Below the pieces are notes generated by a model. That model ran no database searches. It saw only the letters and a list, made by a program, of their open reading frames with translations, and was not told where the DNA came from. A stretch of DNA of 64,000 bases from Brotaphodocola faecis. GTDB taxonomy: Bacteria > Bacillota > Clostridia > Lachnospirales > Lachnospiraceae. A program made the translations under genes and the position numbers. Location: assembly GCF_040096075.1 (NCBI RefSeq), contig NZ_JBBMFJ010000003.1, positions 62,001-126,000 on the forward strand. The letters run 5' to 3'. Shown here piece after piece: positions 35,772 through 45,078 of the stretch (position 1 is its first letter; the number at the start of each line of letters is the position of its first letter).

Positions 35772-37181
35772 ATAGCAACCACAAGACTAATGCCGCTGCA
35801 TGTGGGAAAAGGGCGGGATGTGTCTACGGCCATTGCGGACATCATTGACTATGTGGAGAATCCGCGGAAAACGGATTTTGGAAAATTCATTTATGGCTAT
35901 GAGTGTGATACCCGAATCGCGGATGCGGAGTTCCTTCTTTCCAAGCGGCAGTATTTGAACCTGACCGGGCGGGACCGGGGCGCGGATGATGTGATCGCCT
36001 ACCACCTCCGGCAAGCCTTCAAGCCCGGCGAAGTCACGCCGGAAGAAGCGAACCAGATCGGGCGGGAGCTCGCACTGAAACTGACAAAGGGCAATCATGC
36101 CTTTGTGGTGTGTACCCATGTGGATAAGCACCATGTTCATAATCACATCATCATCAATTCCACCGCCCTTGACTGCACCCGGAAATTCCGCAACTTCTGG
36201 GGCTCTACCTGGGCGATCCGGCGCATGAATGACAAGCTGTGTCTGGAGCACGGTCTGTCTATCGTGGAAAATCCAAAACCCAGCAGGGACCACTATGGCA
36301 CATGGCTGGGAAATACGAAACAGCCCTCCTTCCAGGAGCAGCTACGCCGGGCAATCGACGCGGCCCTGGAAGAAAGGCCGAAAGACTTTGAGGACTTCCT
36401 GAAGAAGCTGGAGGCTGCCGGAATCGAAGTCAACCGGGAACGCAAGAACCTCCGGCTCCGGGGGCCGGGGCAGAAAAACTATACCCGGTGCAATACGCTG
36501 AAAGGCGACTATACCGAGCAGGCGATACAGGAACGGATCGAGGGCACCCGCACGGCAAAACCCCGCCGTACTTTTTCGCAAAAGCCCGTTCCAAAGGCTG
36601 GGCTGCTGGTGGATATTGAGGCAGCGGTCCGGGCCGGCAAGGGACCGGGCTATGAACGCTGGGCGAAGGTATTTAACTTAAAACAGCTCTCCCAGGCGGT
36701 GATCTACCTGAAAGAGCATGGAGATATGAGCTATGAAGATTTGCTGGAAAAAGCTGCTGCGGCTACCATCAGCTTTAATGCACTGTCGGCAAAGATCAAG
36801 GAACTGGAATCGCAGATGACCGCCAATGGAGAATTGCAGAAACAGATCGTGAACTATGCCAAGACGCGGGCGGTCTATGTGGAATACCGCAAGGCTGGTT
36901 ATAGTAAAAAGTTCCGGGCGGAGCATGAGGCGGATATTCTATTACACCAGGCGGCGAAGAAATATTTTGACAGCATAGGAATCACAAAACTGCCCTCCGT
37001 CAAATCGCTCCGAGAGGAATACGCCGGTCTGCTGGAACAGAAACGGAAAGCCTATGCCGCCTATAAGCAGGCCCGGTCTGATATGAAGGAGCTTCACAAT
37101 ATCAAGGCCAATGTGGACTATCTGCTGGACATTCCTGCGTCTCAGGAGCAGCAGAAAGACAAGCAAAAATCCCGACAATAG
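35772..37181 (+). CDS. MobP-type relaxase of the ICE
   Basis: About 469 residues. Nicks the ICE oriT and pilots the DNA. The relaxase domain (1-250) has the Tn1549-type opening ATTRLMPLHVGKGRDVS and the three-His motif CTHVDKHHVHNHIIINS near residue 120. The C-terminal half is coiled coil. Homologues begin with Met directly before Ala-Thr-Thr; here that codon is ATA at 35772, eight bases after GGGGG. GTG 35763 overlaps the SD, and CTG 35769 is the other option. It ends the backbone operon. Confidence 0.93.
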   Translation: MATTRLMPLHVGKGRDVSTAIADIIDYVENPRKTDFGKFIYGYECDTRIADAEFLLSKRQYLNLTGRDRGADDVIAYHLRQAFKPGEVTPEEANQIGRELALKLTKGNHAFVVCTHVDKHHVHNHIIINSTALDCTRKFRNFWGSTWAIRRMNDKLCLEHGLSIVENPKPSRDHYGTWLGNTKQPSFQEQLRRAIDAALEERPKDFEDFLKKLEAAGIEVNRERKNLRLRGPGQKNYTRCNTLKGDYTEQAIQERIEGTRTAKPRRTFSQKPVPKAGLLVDIEAAVRAGKGPGYERWAKVFNLKQLSQAVIYLKEHGDMSYEDLLEKAAAATISFNALSAKIKELESQMTANGELQKQIVNYAKTRAVYVEYRKAGYSKKFRAEHEADILLHQAAKKYFDSIGITKLPSVKSLREEYAGLLEQKRKAYAAYKQARSDMKELHNIKANVDYLLDIPASQEQQKDKQKSRQ

Positions 37182-37204
37182 TTTTATGTTGCTCCCAGTT
37201 TTCA

Positions 37205-37339
37205 GCGTTCCGAAGGAACGCGCAGCCGTCACCGCAGGTGACGATCTCAGGGGTTTGGGGATATGTCACCAACAAGCATTTTAGAGGGTTTCACGGCAAC
37301 GGGAAATCCTCTAAAATACGCAATCTTACGGAAGATTGC
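37205..37339. promoter_or_regulatory. array of four hairpins after the relaxase gene (candidate oriT or terminator region)
   Basis: Perfect stems: GCGTTCC/GGAACGC (37205-37221), GTCACC/GGTGAC (37228-37242), ATTTTAGAGG/CCTCTAAAAT (37278-37317) and GCAATCTT/AAGATTGC (37320-37339). The density of dyads within 135 bases next to a relaxase gene is typical of oriT or of a multi-site regulatory region. No IncP-type nic consensus was found inside. Confidence 0.45.
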
Positions 37340-37415
37340 ATTGCTTGCCGGTAGTATCGTGAATTACTGATAACCAGTTTTGTTCTCTAATCTTTGCATA
37401 TTCCACAGAGATAAA

Positions 37416-37444
37416 TTGACTTTTCAAGGCAAGTGGTGTAGACT
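37416..37444 (+). promoter_or_regulatory. promoter of the AraC regulator gene
   Basis: TTGACT (37416-37421), 17-base spacer, TAGACT (37439-37444). Just downstream lies a short TTAGCTAAAACTAACC element, a possible regulator site near the start of transcription. Confidence 0.6.
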
Positions 37445-37480
37445 GTGATTAGCTAAAACTAACCAAAAGGAGGGCGCACA

Positions 37481-38446
37481 ATGACAAATCAATACATGAC
37501 AAAGCTGTACCATGATCTGCTCTCCAACTCTCCGCAGACAGTGACAATAGATATTCCGGCTGATATGGGAACAGGTCAGATTTCACAGGTTGTTACAAAG
37601 CAAGGAGCTGTTGTATCAGACTGGAAAATGAATTATTTTTCAGATATGAATGTGCAGGGTGTAAGCTGCGAAGATTATATTCAACTTTTATTTTGCTTTA
37701 ATGATGGCGTATCGTGGAATATTGCAGATGCACGTCAATGTGTCAGCATACAGAAAGGCGAATCCTGTATTTATCGAGGACATGGTAAGATGGAATATCT
37801 GTGTTATTCCGGAAAGACAAACTTTCTTTTCAAAAATATAAAAATTCCCATGCCCTATTTTCATAAAATTTTGAGTGACTACTTTGAAGATAGTGAGATA
37901 GATGCTTATGAGAAAAAATTATTGACTGGCATTTCAAAAGTGAGTATCACCCCGTATATGGAACATATTTTTGCGGAGTTAAAAGATTTTACGCAATACC
38001 GGGGCGGTTTAGGGTATTTATTTCTGGAAAGCAAGGTCTTTGAATTGCTGTCCGTGTATTTGAGTGAAGTATTGGAACTCAGTATTCTTTCATCGAGTTA
38101 TATCAGCATTTCTAAAAGTGACAGGGACTCAATTACCGAGGCAAAGCGGATTATCGACAGCCAGCTTGCTTTTGCACCGAGTTGTGAGAAACTGGCGAAA
38201 AAGGTCAATATCAGTGTTTCCAAGCTGACAAAGGGATTTAATTCTTTATTTGGGACATCGGTTCACGCATACATCATAGATCAAAGACTGGAAAAAGCGG
38301 CAGGGCTGCTTTTGGAAAGCGACTTGAATGTAAGCCAGATCGCAACGCTGGTTGGATATTCAAAACCAAGCAATTTTGCGGCTGCGTTCAAAAAGAAATA
38401 TGGAGTAATACCTAAGAACTATAAAGATGAAAATACGATTGGCTAA
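37481..38446 (+). CDS. AraC-family transcriptional regulator
   Basis: 321 residues. The C-terminal 100 residues hold the double helix-turn-helix: LAKKVNISVSKLTKGFNSLF and then LNVSQIATLVGYSKPSNF with the family end FKKKYGVIPKNYKDE. The N-terminal half is a ligand-sensing domain as in the YbtA/PchR type, where the ligand is a ferric siderophore. It is followed by a terminator and then importer genes, so it is the likely activator of the uptake operon. GC is lower than in the ICE backbone. Confidence 0.88.
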   Translation: MTNQYMTKLYHDLLSNSPQTVTIDIPADMGTGQISQVVTKQGAVVSDWKMNYFSDMNVQGVSCEDYIQLLFCFNDGVSWNIADARQCVSIQKGESCIYRGHGKMEYLCYSGKTNFLFKNIKIPMPYFHKILSDYFEDSEIDAYEKKLLTGISKVSITPYMEHIFAELKDFTQYRGGLGYLFLESKVFELLSVYLSEVLELSILSSSYISISKSDRDSITEAKRIIDSQLAFAPSCEKLAKKVNISVSKLTKGFNSLFGTSVHAYIIDQRLEKAAGLLLESDLNVSQIATLVGYSKPSNFAAAFKKKYGVIPKNYKDENTIG

Positions 38447-38521
38447 ACCTAAAAAAATACCGTTTTTGGGTAGAATGAAATCGGGTTTGGGTTGGATTCA
38501 TTGTCGGTAACAGTTACAATA

Positions 38522-38565
38522 TGTGGTGTGGTTAGATTATGCTAACTACGCCACATTTTATTTTT
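38522..38565 (+). terminator. terminator or attenuator before the importer operon
   Basis: A 14-base stem (38522-38535 with 38542-38555, two wobble pairs) is followed by TTTTATTTTT. It ends the AraC transcript or attenuates the importer operon. Two GTTTGGGTTGG-like repeats upstream (38463-38495) may bind AraC. Confidence 0.7.
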
Positions 38566-38592
38566 CCGTACAAGGATAGGAGGATATTGTTT

Positions 38593-39192
38593 ATGGATGC
38601 AAAGAAAAAAAGTGCTTCCCGACTTGAGGGAAAGGACTTAATCACGATTGGCATTTACACGGTTATCTATGTTGTTATTGTCATGCTGGTGGCGATGCTT
38701 GGCTTCATCCCCATTTTTATTCCGCTGATGGCGGTGCTGTGCCCTTTGATTGGTGGCATCCCCTATATGCTGTATGTTACAAAGGCTAAAAAATTCGGGA
38801 TGACCGCAATCATGGGTTTCCTGATCGGCCTGGTCATGGTGTTCTTTGGTAACGGCTATCTTACGATGGTAACAGGGCTGGTTGGCGGTCTGATTGCTGA
38901 TGTAATTTTGAAAAACGGCGGATATAAAAGCGCAAAGAGCAGCGTTCTATCCTGCGGCGTGTTCAGCATTTGGGTGTTTGGCAACTTTGCTCCCATTTTC
39001 CTGAACCGCGAAAGCTATATGGTTATGCTGACTGAAGGCTATGGTGCGGAATATGCTGCTACGCTTAATAGCTATATGCCGATGTGGATTGCTCCTGTTC
39101 TGCTGGTTGCCTGCTTTGTGTTCGGACTTGTCGGCGGTCTGCTTGGCAAAGCAATTTGTAAAAAGCACTTCCAGCGTGCAGGTATTGCGTAA
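38593..39192 (+). CDS. MptD-family ECF transporter S component
   Basis: 199 residues with about five membrane helices (IGIYTVIYVVIVMLVAMLGF, AVLCPLIGGIPYMLYVT, ...). It matches the MptD/Trep_Strep substrate-binding membrane proteins of energy-coupling-factor importers. The substrate is unknown; the neighbours suggest a metal or siderophore. The ATG at 38593 follows AGGAGG; its stop overlaps the next start. Confidence 0.8.
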   Translation: MDAKKKSASRLEGKDLITIGIYTVIYVVIVMLVAMLGFIPIFIPLMAVLCPLIGGIPYMLYVTKAKKFGMTAIMGFLIGLVMVFFGNGYLTMVTGLVGGLIADVILKNGGYKSAKSSVLSCGVFSIWVFGNFAPIFLNRESYMVMLTEGYGAEYAATLNSYMPMWIAPVLLVACFVFGLVGGLLGKAICKKHFQRAGIA

Positions 39193-39944
39193 TGGCGCGG
39201 GAAATTCTGCTCAGCAAAAAAACAGAACAAGGGTTGCGGCTTGATCCGCGTACAAAGCTGTTGCTCATCTTCATCATAAGTATTTTTGTCATGGGAGGAA
39301 CAGGCGGAGAGGCTATGGGGCTGATCCGCCTTGTTCTTTGTGCGGTTCCGGCACTGTTGTTGCTTACTTCAAAACAATTTGTAAAAGCCGTAAGCTATAT
39401 TGCTGTGTTCTCTGTTTTTTACGCTGTTCAAGTTTATGTTTTACCACACCTTACAGGAATATTGAATTTTCTCGTGCTGTTTACAACAGGATTTTTCTGC
39501 CGTATCCTTCCCAGCGTTGCAATCGCTGCGTATGCAGTCAAAACAACAACGGTTAGTGAATTGATTTCGGGCATGGAAAGAATCCACATGCCTAAAGAAG
39601 TGACAATCCCCTTAACTGTCATGTTCCGCTTTTTTCCAACTGTCTTTCAAGAGTCGGAAGCAATCAGTGATGCCATGAAAATGCGGGGGATTAAACTCGG
39701 TGGGAAAAAATCTTCAAAAATACTGGAGTATAAGTTGATTCCAATGATTACCTGTTCCGTGAAAATTGGGGAGGAACTTTCCGCTTCTGCGATTACCCGT
39801 GGCCTTGGCGCTCCCGTTAAACGGACAAATATTTGTCAGCTTAAATTCAATTTCGCTGATGTGGTGCTGATTTTGTTCTGCTGCTTTGTAGTATTTTGGG
39901 CGATTGCTTCCCCGATAATTTCCGCAGGAGGGATTTTGCCATGA
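39192..39944 (+). CDS. ECF transporter T component (CbiQ/EcfT-like)
   Basis: 250 residues. Several membrane helices and the EcfT coupling region AISDAMKMRGIKLG plus SASAITRGLGAP, which link to the ATPases (classic Ala-Arg-Gly type motifs). It connects the MptD substrate component to the double ATPase encoded next, with overlapping reading frames at both ends. Confidence 0.85.
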   Translation: MAREILLSKKTEQGLRLDPRTKLLLIFIISIFVMGGTGGEAMGLIRLVLCAVPALLLLTSKQFVKAVSYIAVFSVFYAVQVYVLPHLTGILNFLVLFTTGFFCRILPSVAIAAYAVKTTTVSELISGMERIHMPKEVTIPLTVMFRFFPTVFQESEAISDAMKMRGIKLGGKKSSKILEYKLIPMITCSVKIGEELSASAITRGLGAPVKRTNICQLKFNFADVVLILFCCFVVFWAIASPIISAGGILP

Positions 39945-41407
39945 TAGATTTTCAAAATGTTTCTTTTTCTTATGGTGAAGAATCCAGCGGCGGAGGGATT
40001 AGAAATGTCAATCTCACCATAAACACAGGGGAATTTGTTTTACTCACGGGAGAATCCGGCTGTGGGAAAACAACGATTACCCGTTTGGTAAACGGGCTGG
40101 TGCCTCATTATTACGAGGGCAATTTAGAGGGTGATGTCCTTCTGGACGGAAAAAGCGTATCAGATACGCCGCTTTATGACTTGGCTGCTATGGTGGGATC
40201 TGTATTCCAGAATCCCAAAAGTCAGTTTTTCAACGTGGATACGGATAGTGAATTAGCCTTTGCCTGTGAAAATTTAGGCTATCCCCAGGAAGATATCCTG
40301 AAAAGGATTGACCGTACAGTTTCCGATTATCATATTGAAGATTTGATGGGGCGAAGCGTGTTTGCTCTGTCCGGGGGCGAAAAGCAAAAAATAGCCTGTG
40401 CTTCATCAAGTGTATTGCTACCGGGAATTATGGTCCTTGACGAACCATCTTCTAATCTGGATATGGCTGCTATTGATGACCTGCGGCAGGTCTTGAGCCT
40501 CTGGAAAAAGCAGGGCAAAACAATTCTGATTGCAGAACACCGCCTTTACTACCTTCACGATCTTGCAGATCGTGTGCTGTATGTAAAAGATGGGGAGATT
40601 GAACGGGAATACACGCCTGCTGAATTTGACAGTTTATCGGATAGCACTCGAAAAGAAATGGGGCTGCGGCCGTTTTCTCTCTCGAAGTTGAAACCCGCGA
40701 ATCAGTATCAGGCGCATACAGCTAAACTGATGGAATTTCAAAATTTCTGCTTTGCGTATAAAAAGCGGGAACCGGAAAGCCTCCATATTCCGAGTGCTGA
40801 ACTGCCTGTTGGAGAAACGATTGCCATTATCGGCCTGAATGGCGCTGGAAAATCTACTTTGGCCCGCTGTATTTGCGGACTGGAAAAGAAGTGTGGCCTT
40901 TTGCAGGTTGACGGGAAAACCCTTGATTGGAAAGCCCGGCTCAAACATTGCTACATGGTAATGCAGGATACCAGCCATCAGCTATTTACCGAAAGCGTGA
41001 TGGATGAAGTGCTTCTGAGCATGGACAACGAGGATGAAACTGTTGCAGATGAAATCCTTAAACAGTTTGATCTGCTGGAATATAAAGACAGGCACCCGCT
41101 TTCTCTTTCCGGCGGGCAAAAACAGCGGGTAGCGATCGCATCTGCCATTGTGAGTAACCGGGAGATCATTGTGTTTGACGAACCAACCAGCGGGCTTGAT
41201 CTCAAACATATGTGGGAAGTTGCGCGGAGTTTGAAGTCACTCGCGGATCAGGGCAAAACGCTTCTTGTTATTACGCATGATCCGGAGTTGGTGATGGCGG
41301 GATGTTCGTATGTAGTCCATATGGAAAAAGGGCAAATAAAAGAAAGCTATCCATTGGACGAATCCGGCAGTAAAAAGGTTTTGGATTTTTTCCGAATCCG
41401 CCAGTGA
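39941..41407 (+). CDS. double ABC ATPase of the ECF transporter
   Basis: 488 residues, two fused ATPase domains. Domain 1: Walker A LLTGESGCGKTTITRL, signature LSGGEKQK, Walker B IMVLDEPSSNLD. Domain 2: Walker A IIGLNGAGKSTLARC, signature LSGGQKQRVA, Walker B IIVFDEPTSGLD. It replaces the usual EcfA/EcfA' pair. ATG 39941 follows GGAGG inside the EcfT gene end. Confidence 0.92.
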   Translation: MIDFQNVSFSYGEESSGGGIRNVNLTINTGEFVLLTGESGCGKTTITRLVNGLVPHYYEGNLEGDVLLDGKSVSDTPLYDLAAMVGSVFQNPKSQFFNVDTDSELAFACENLGYPQEDILKRIDRTVSDYHIEDLMGRSVFALSGGEKQKIACASSSVLLPGIMVLDEPSSNLDMAAIDDLRQVLSLWKKQGKTILIAEHRLYYLHDLADRVLYVKDGEIEREYTPAEFDSLSDSTRKEMGLRPFSLSKLKPANQYQAHTAKLMEFQNFCFAYKKREPESLHIPSAELPVGETIAIIGLNGAGKSTLARCICGLEKKCGLLQVDGKTLDWKARLKHCYMVMQDTSHQLFTESVMDEVLLSMDNEDETVADEILKQFDLLEYKDRHPLSLSGGQKQRVAIASAIVSNREIIVFDEPTSGLDLKHMWEVARSLKSLADQGKTLLVITHDPELVMAGCSYVVHMEKGQIKESYPLDESGSKKVLDFFRIRQ

Positions 41408-41461
41408 ATTTTAGAAATTATGAATGTCAGGGCCGCCTTGACTGGACAGAAAGATAATGAT

Positions 41462-41496
41462 AAGAGGCCGCTTTACTTTGGCGGCCTCTTGTTTTT
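41462..41496 (+). terminator. strong terminator between the two transporter operons
   Basis: AAGAGGCCGC (41462-41471) pairs perfectly with GCGGCCTCTT (41481-41490), then GTTTTT. Confidence 0.85.
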
Positions 41497-41533
41497 GAAG
41501 CACAGACAGTACGGCTCAATATAAGGAGGGCTT

Positions 41534-43318
41534 ATGTTCAAAAAAATCTTTGAGTACGCAGGGCCATATAAGAAAAATATGTATGTGGCCACGGTTGTCG
41601 TACTGGTCAGCGTTCTTATGGGCGTCCTGCCTTTTGTGCTGGCCTATCAGGTCATTTCGCCATTGGTTATGGGCGATTCTGTTGAGACAGAATTTGTTTT
41701 ATTGCGTGTTATAGGGGTTTTGATCTGTCTTGTTTTGCAGGCGGTTTTATATGGATGGGGATTATCAATTTCTCATAAAGCAGCATATAACACATTGTTC
41801 CGGCTGCGGGTATCTCTGCAAGAGAAGTTTGAGAAACTTCCCCTTGGCATTGTGGAGGAAAAAGGGACAGGGACAATCAAAAAGCTGTTTGTCGATGATG
41901 TGGACAGCTTGGAATTGCTCCTTGCTCATTCAGTCCCGGAGGGTATCGCAAATTTGCTGATCCCGCTGGTGATTTATGTTGCTATGTTTTGTGCGGACTG
42001 GAAACTGGCTCTTATGTCTTTGGCCTCTATCCCGATCAGCCTGCTCTCCATGGTCATTATGTACTCTGTTGGAATGAAGCGCATGGGTCCCTACTATCAG
42101 TCTGCACAGAAAATGAACAACACGATCATTGAGTACATCAATGGTATGGAGGTTGTCAAGGTTTTCAACCGGGAGAGTGAATCTTACGAGAACTTCCGCA
42201 AGGATGTAACGGACTATCGGGATTATACCTTGGCATGGTATAAGGCCGCCTGGCCCTGGATGGCGATATACGGAAGTCTGCTGCCCTGCACTGTTATTCT
42301 GACTTTGCCTCTTGGGGCATGGTTTGTTCTCTGTGGCATAAGCACTTTACCTGATTTGATTTTAGTCCTCTGCCTTTCCCTCAGCATTGGGATTCCTCTC
42401 CTGAAAGCACTGGGCTTTATGGAGACGATTCCGAATCTGAATTATAAGATCACGGCACTTGAACAGATGTTAAATGCGGCACCGCTGCAAGCTGCTGAGG
42501 ATGATTTCCACGGACAGGATTTTAACATTTCTTACGATCATGTTTCCTTTGCGTATCAAACGACACAGCCTGGCCCAGATGGGAAACCGATAATAGCGGA
42601 AAACGAAGTCCTCCACGATATTACCCTTGTGGCAAAAGCAGGACAAAAAACTGCCCTGGTTGGTGAATCCGGTTCTGGCAAGAGCACCCTTGCAAAACTG
42701 TTGATCCACTACTATGACCCGCAGAAAGGGAGCATTTCCATTGGCGGGCAGAAACTTTGTGATATGAGCCTGGAGGCATTGAACAGCCGCATTTCCTATG
42801 TGGCTCAGGATCAGTACCTGTTTAACACCTCCCTGCTGGAAAATATCCGTCTTGGACGTTTGGATGCTACCGATGAGGAAGTAATGGAGGCGGCGAAGAA
42901 AGCCCAGTGTATGGAGTTTCTGGAAAAGCTGCCGCAAGGTATTCACTCCATGGCGGGCGATGCGGGGAAAATGCTTTCCGGGGGGCAGCGCCAGCGAATT
43001 TCCCTGGCGCGAGCAATATTGAAGGATGCCCCGATTGTAGTGCTTGACGAGGCCACGGCCTATGCTGATCCAGAAAATGAGGAAAAAATGGAGGCTGCTA
43101 TTGCGGAGCTGGTGAAGGGAAAAACCTTGGTAGTTATCGCTCACAAACTTCCCGCTATAATGAACGCAGATCAAATATGCGTTATGGATCACGGAAAGAT
43201 GGTGGCAACCGGAAAACATCAGGAGCTGATTCAAGCTTGCCCAGAATACCAAAAGTTGTGGAAAGCGGCTCAGGACAGCGCCGAGTGGAAAGTATCTACT
43301 GCAAAGGAGGGAAGATAA
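41534..43318 (+). CDS. ABC transporter, fused permease-ATPase half (YbtP/Q-like)
   Basis: 594 residues. Six-helix permease domain (1-310) followed by an ATPase: Walker A LVGESGSGKSTLAKLL, signature LSGGQRQRISLARA, Walker B IVVLDEATAYADPENEEK. With the next gene it forms a heterodimer of exporter fold. In siderophore loci (yersiniabactin YbtP/YbtQ; equibactin-type loci) such pairs act as importers. That role is inferred here from the neighbouring AraC, ECF and DtxR genes; efflux is not excluded. Confidence 0.88.
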   Translation: MFKKIFEYAGPYKKNMYVATVVVLVSVLMGVLPFVLAYQVISPLVMGDSVETEFVLLRVIGVLICLVLQAVLYGWGLSISHKAAYNTLFRLRVSLQEKFEKLPLGIVEEKGTGTIKKLFVDDVDSLELLLAHSVPEGIANLLIPLVIYVAMFCADWKLALMSLASIPISLLSMVIMYSVGMKRMGPYYQSAQKMNNTIIEYINGMEVVKVFNRESESYENFRKDVTDYRDYTLAWYKAAWPWMAIYGSLLPCTVILTLPLGAWFVLCGISTLPDLILVLCLSLSIGIPLLKALGFMETIPNLNYKITALEQMLNAAPLQAAEDDFHGQDFNISYDHVSFAYQTTQPGPDGKPIIAENEVLHDITLVAKAGQKTALVGESGSGKSTLAKLLIHYYDPQKGSISIGGQKLCDMSLEALNSRISYVAQDQYLFNTSLLENIRLGRLDATDEEVMEAAKKAQCMEFLEKLPQGIHSMAGDAGKMLSGGQRQRISLARAILKDAPIVVLDEATAYADPENEEKMEAAIAELVKGKTLVVIAHKLPAIMNADQICVMDHGKMVATGKHQELIQACPEYQKLWKAAQDSAEWKVSTAKEGR

Positions 43319-45067
43319 ATGTTTGCATTGATTTCAAGAATCCTGAACCTCTCCGGGAGGTATAAAAGCCGTATTCAGGCTGCATTTCTATGTGCATTTG
43401 TCGAGTCCATTCTCTCCAAAATGCCGATCTTCATGGCGTTTATTGTCTTTGCCGGGTTTGCTGATAATACGCTGACTGGAAAGACCTGTCTGTTTGTCGG
43501 ACTTGGATTATTAGCTGTTGTAGTGGTTCAGACAGTGGTTCACTATTTGAGCGACCGTCTGCAAAGTGCCGCTGGATTTATGATCTTTGCTGATAAACGG
43601 ATGGAGTTGGGAAATCATTTAAGAAAAATGCCGATGGGTTACTTTACATCGGGGAATATTGGCAAAATCAGCTCTGTTCTCAGTACGGATATGGTTTTCA
43701 TTGAGGAAGTTTCTATGAGTACCATTGGCAACATGATGAGCTATATGCTGTCTACTTTGGTTTTAGCTGTTTTTATGTTCGTACTGGATTGGAGACTTGG
43801 GCTGATTGCGGTAATCATTACCTTGCTGGCATCGCTGGTTGCAAAATATATGAATAAGGTTTCCTTCAAGGAGGCTGTCGGGCGTCAAAACCAAAGCGAG
43901 AATTTGACGGATGCGGTCTTGTCTTTTGCTGAAGGAATTGGGGTTATCAAAAGTTACAATCTGCTCGGAGAAAAATCTGACGAATTAACGGAAAACTTCA
44001 AAAAATCAAGGGATGTCAATACGAAGTTTGAGCAGAAAATGACACCGTGGACCACTGGCTTAAACATTCTCTATGGCGTGGGTATTGCCGCTATCTTCGG
44101 TTTATCCGTTTTTTTACATCAGGAAGGCGTACTCTCCCTGGCTTATCTTTTGGGCGTGCTGCTGTTTGTCTTTGATCTCTTTGGGCCTCTGAAAGCTCTT
44201 TATGGAGAAGCAACCCGACTGACCGTGATGAATGCCGCATTAGACCGCATTGAAGCTGTTTTGGACGAGCCCGAACTTCCCGATAACGGAAATCAACATA
44301 TTCTGTCACAGGCACAGCCGGATCAGCCAGAAGTACAATTTAGCGATGTGGCCTTCGCCTATCAGGACAAGGAAGTCCTGCACAACATCAGCTTCTCTAT
44401 GCAGAAGAATACCATGACCGCACTTGTGGGACCGTCTGGCGGTGGCAAATCCACGATTGCGAACCTTCTGGCGCGGCTGTGGGATGTGAAATCTGGAACG
44501 GTAACGGTTCGCGGGACGGATATTCGGGATGTGCCGCTGGCTGAGTTGATGGAACAAATCAGCATGGTATTCCAGCGCGTGTACTTATTCCAAGACACAA
44601 TTTATAACAATATCAGCATGGGCAAACCTGACGCCACTGAACAGGAAGTCTATGAGGCAGCTAAGAAAGCTCGGTGTTATGACTTTATCATGGCTCTGCC
44701 GGATGGATTTCAGACTGTTGTTGGCGAGGGCGGCGCTACTTTGTCCGGCGGCGAGAAACAGCGTATTTCTATTGCCCGCTGTATTCTGAAAGATGCCCCG
44801 ATTGTAATTTTAGACGAAGCAACAGCCAGTGTCGATACTGATAATGAAAGTTACATTCAGGAGGCAATCAATGAGCTGGTCAAGGGTAAGACATTACTTG
44901 TAATTGCACATCGGCTGAATACCATCCGGCAGGCAGATCAGATTTTGGTAATCTCTAATGGACAGATTAGCGAACAGGGAACCCATGATGAGCTTATGGC
45001 AAAAGCCGGAATTTATCAGGAATTTGTCAATATCCGAAAAAAATCTGCTGGATGGAGCCTTACATAA
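43319..45067 (+). CDS. ABC transporter, second fused permease-ATPase half
   Basis: 582 residues. Permease domain with helices such as MAFIVFAGFADN and LSTLVLAVFMFVLDW, then the ATPase: Walker A LVGPSGGGKSTIANLL, signature LSGGEKQRISIARC, Walker B IVILDEATASVDTDNESY. It follows the first half with no gap, so the two make one dimeric transporter. It lies upstream of the metal regulator gene. Confidence 0.88.
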   Translation: MFALISRILNLSGRYKSRIQAAFLCAFVESILSKMPIFMAFIVFAGFADNTLTGKTCLFVGLGLLAVVVVQTVVHYLSDRLQSAAGFMIFADKRMELGNHLRKMPMGYFTSGNIGKISSVLSTDMVFIEEVSMSTIGNMMSYMLSTLVLAVFMFVLDWRLGLIAVIITLLASLVAKYMNKVSFKEAVGRQNQSENLTDAVLSFAEGIGVIKSYNLLGEKSDELTENFKKSRDVNTKFEQKMTPWTTGLNILYGVGIAAIFGLSVFLHQEGVLSLAYLLGVLLFVFDLFGPLKALYGEATRLTVMNAALDRIEAVLDEPELPDNGNQHILSQAQPDQPEVQFSDVAFAYQDKEVLHNISFSMQKNTMTALVGPSGGGKSTIANLLARLWDVKSGTVTVRGTDIRDVPLAELMEQISMVFQRVYLFQDTIYNNISMGKPDATEQEVYEAAKKARCYDFIMALPDGFQTVVGEGGATLSGGEKQRISIARCILKDAPIVILDEATASVDTDNESYIQEAINELVKGKTLLVIAHRLNTIRQADQILVISNGQISEQGTHDELMAKAGIYQEFVNIRKKSAGWSLT

Positions 45068-45078
45068 GGGAGGAACGG

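Noticed and set aside
35763..35775. ATCCTG at the relaxase gene start as an IncP-type nic site
   Set aside because: Six bases only, no flanking inverted repeat, and it overlaps the SD-to-start spacing of the gene.
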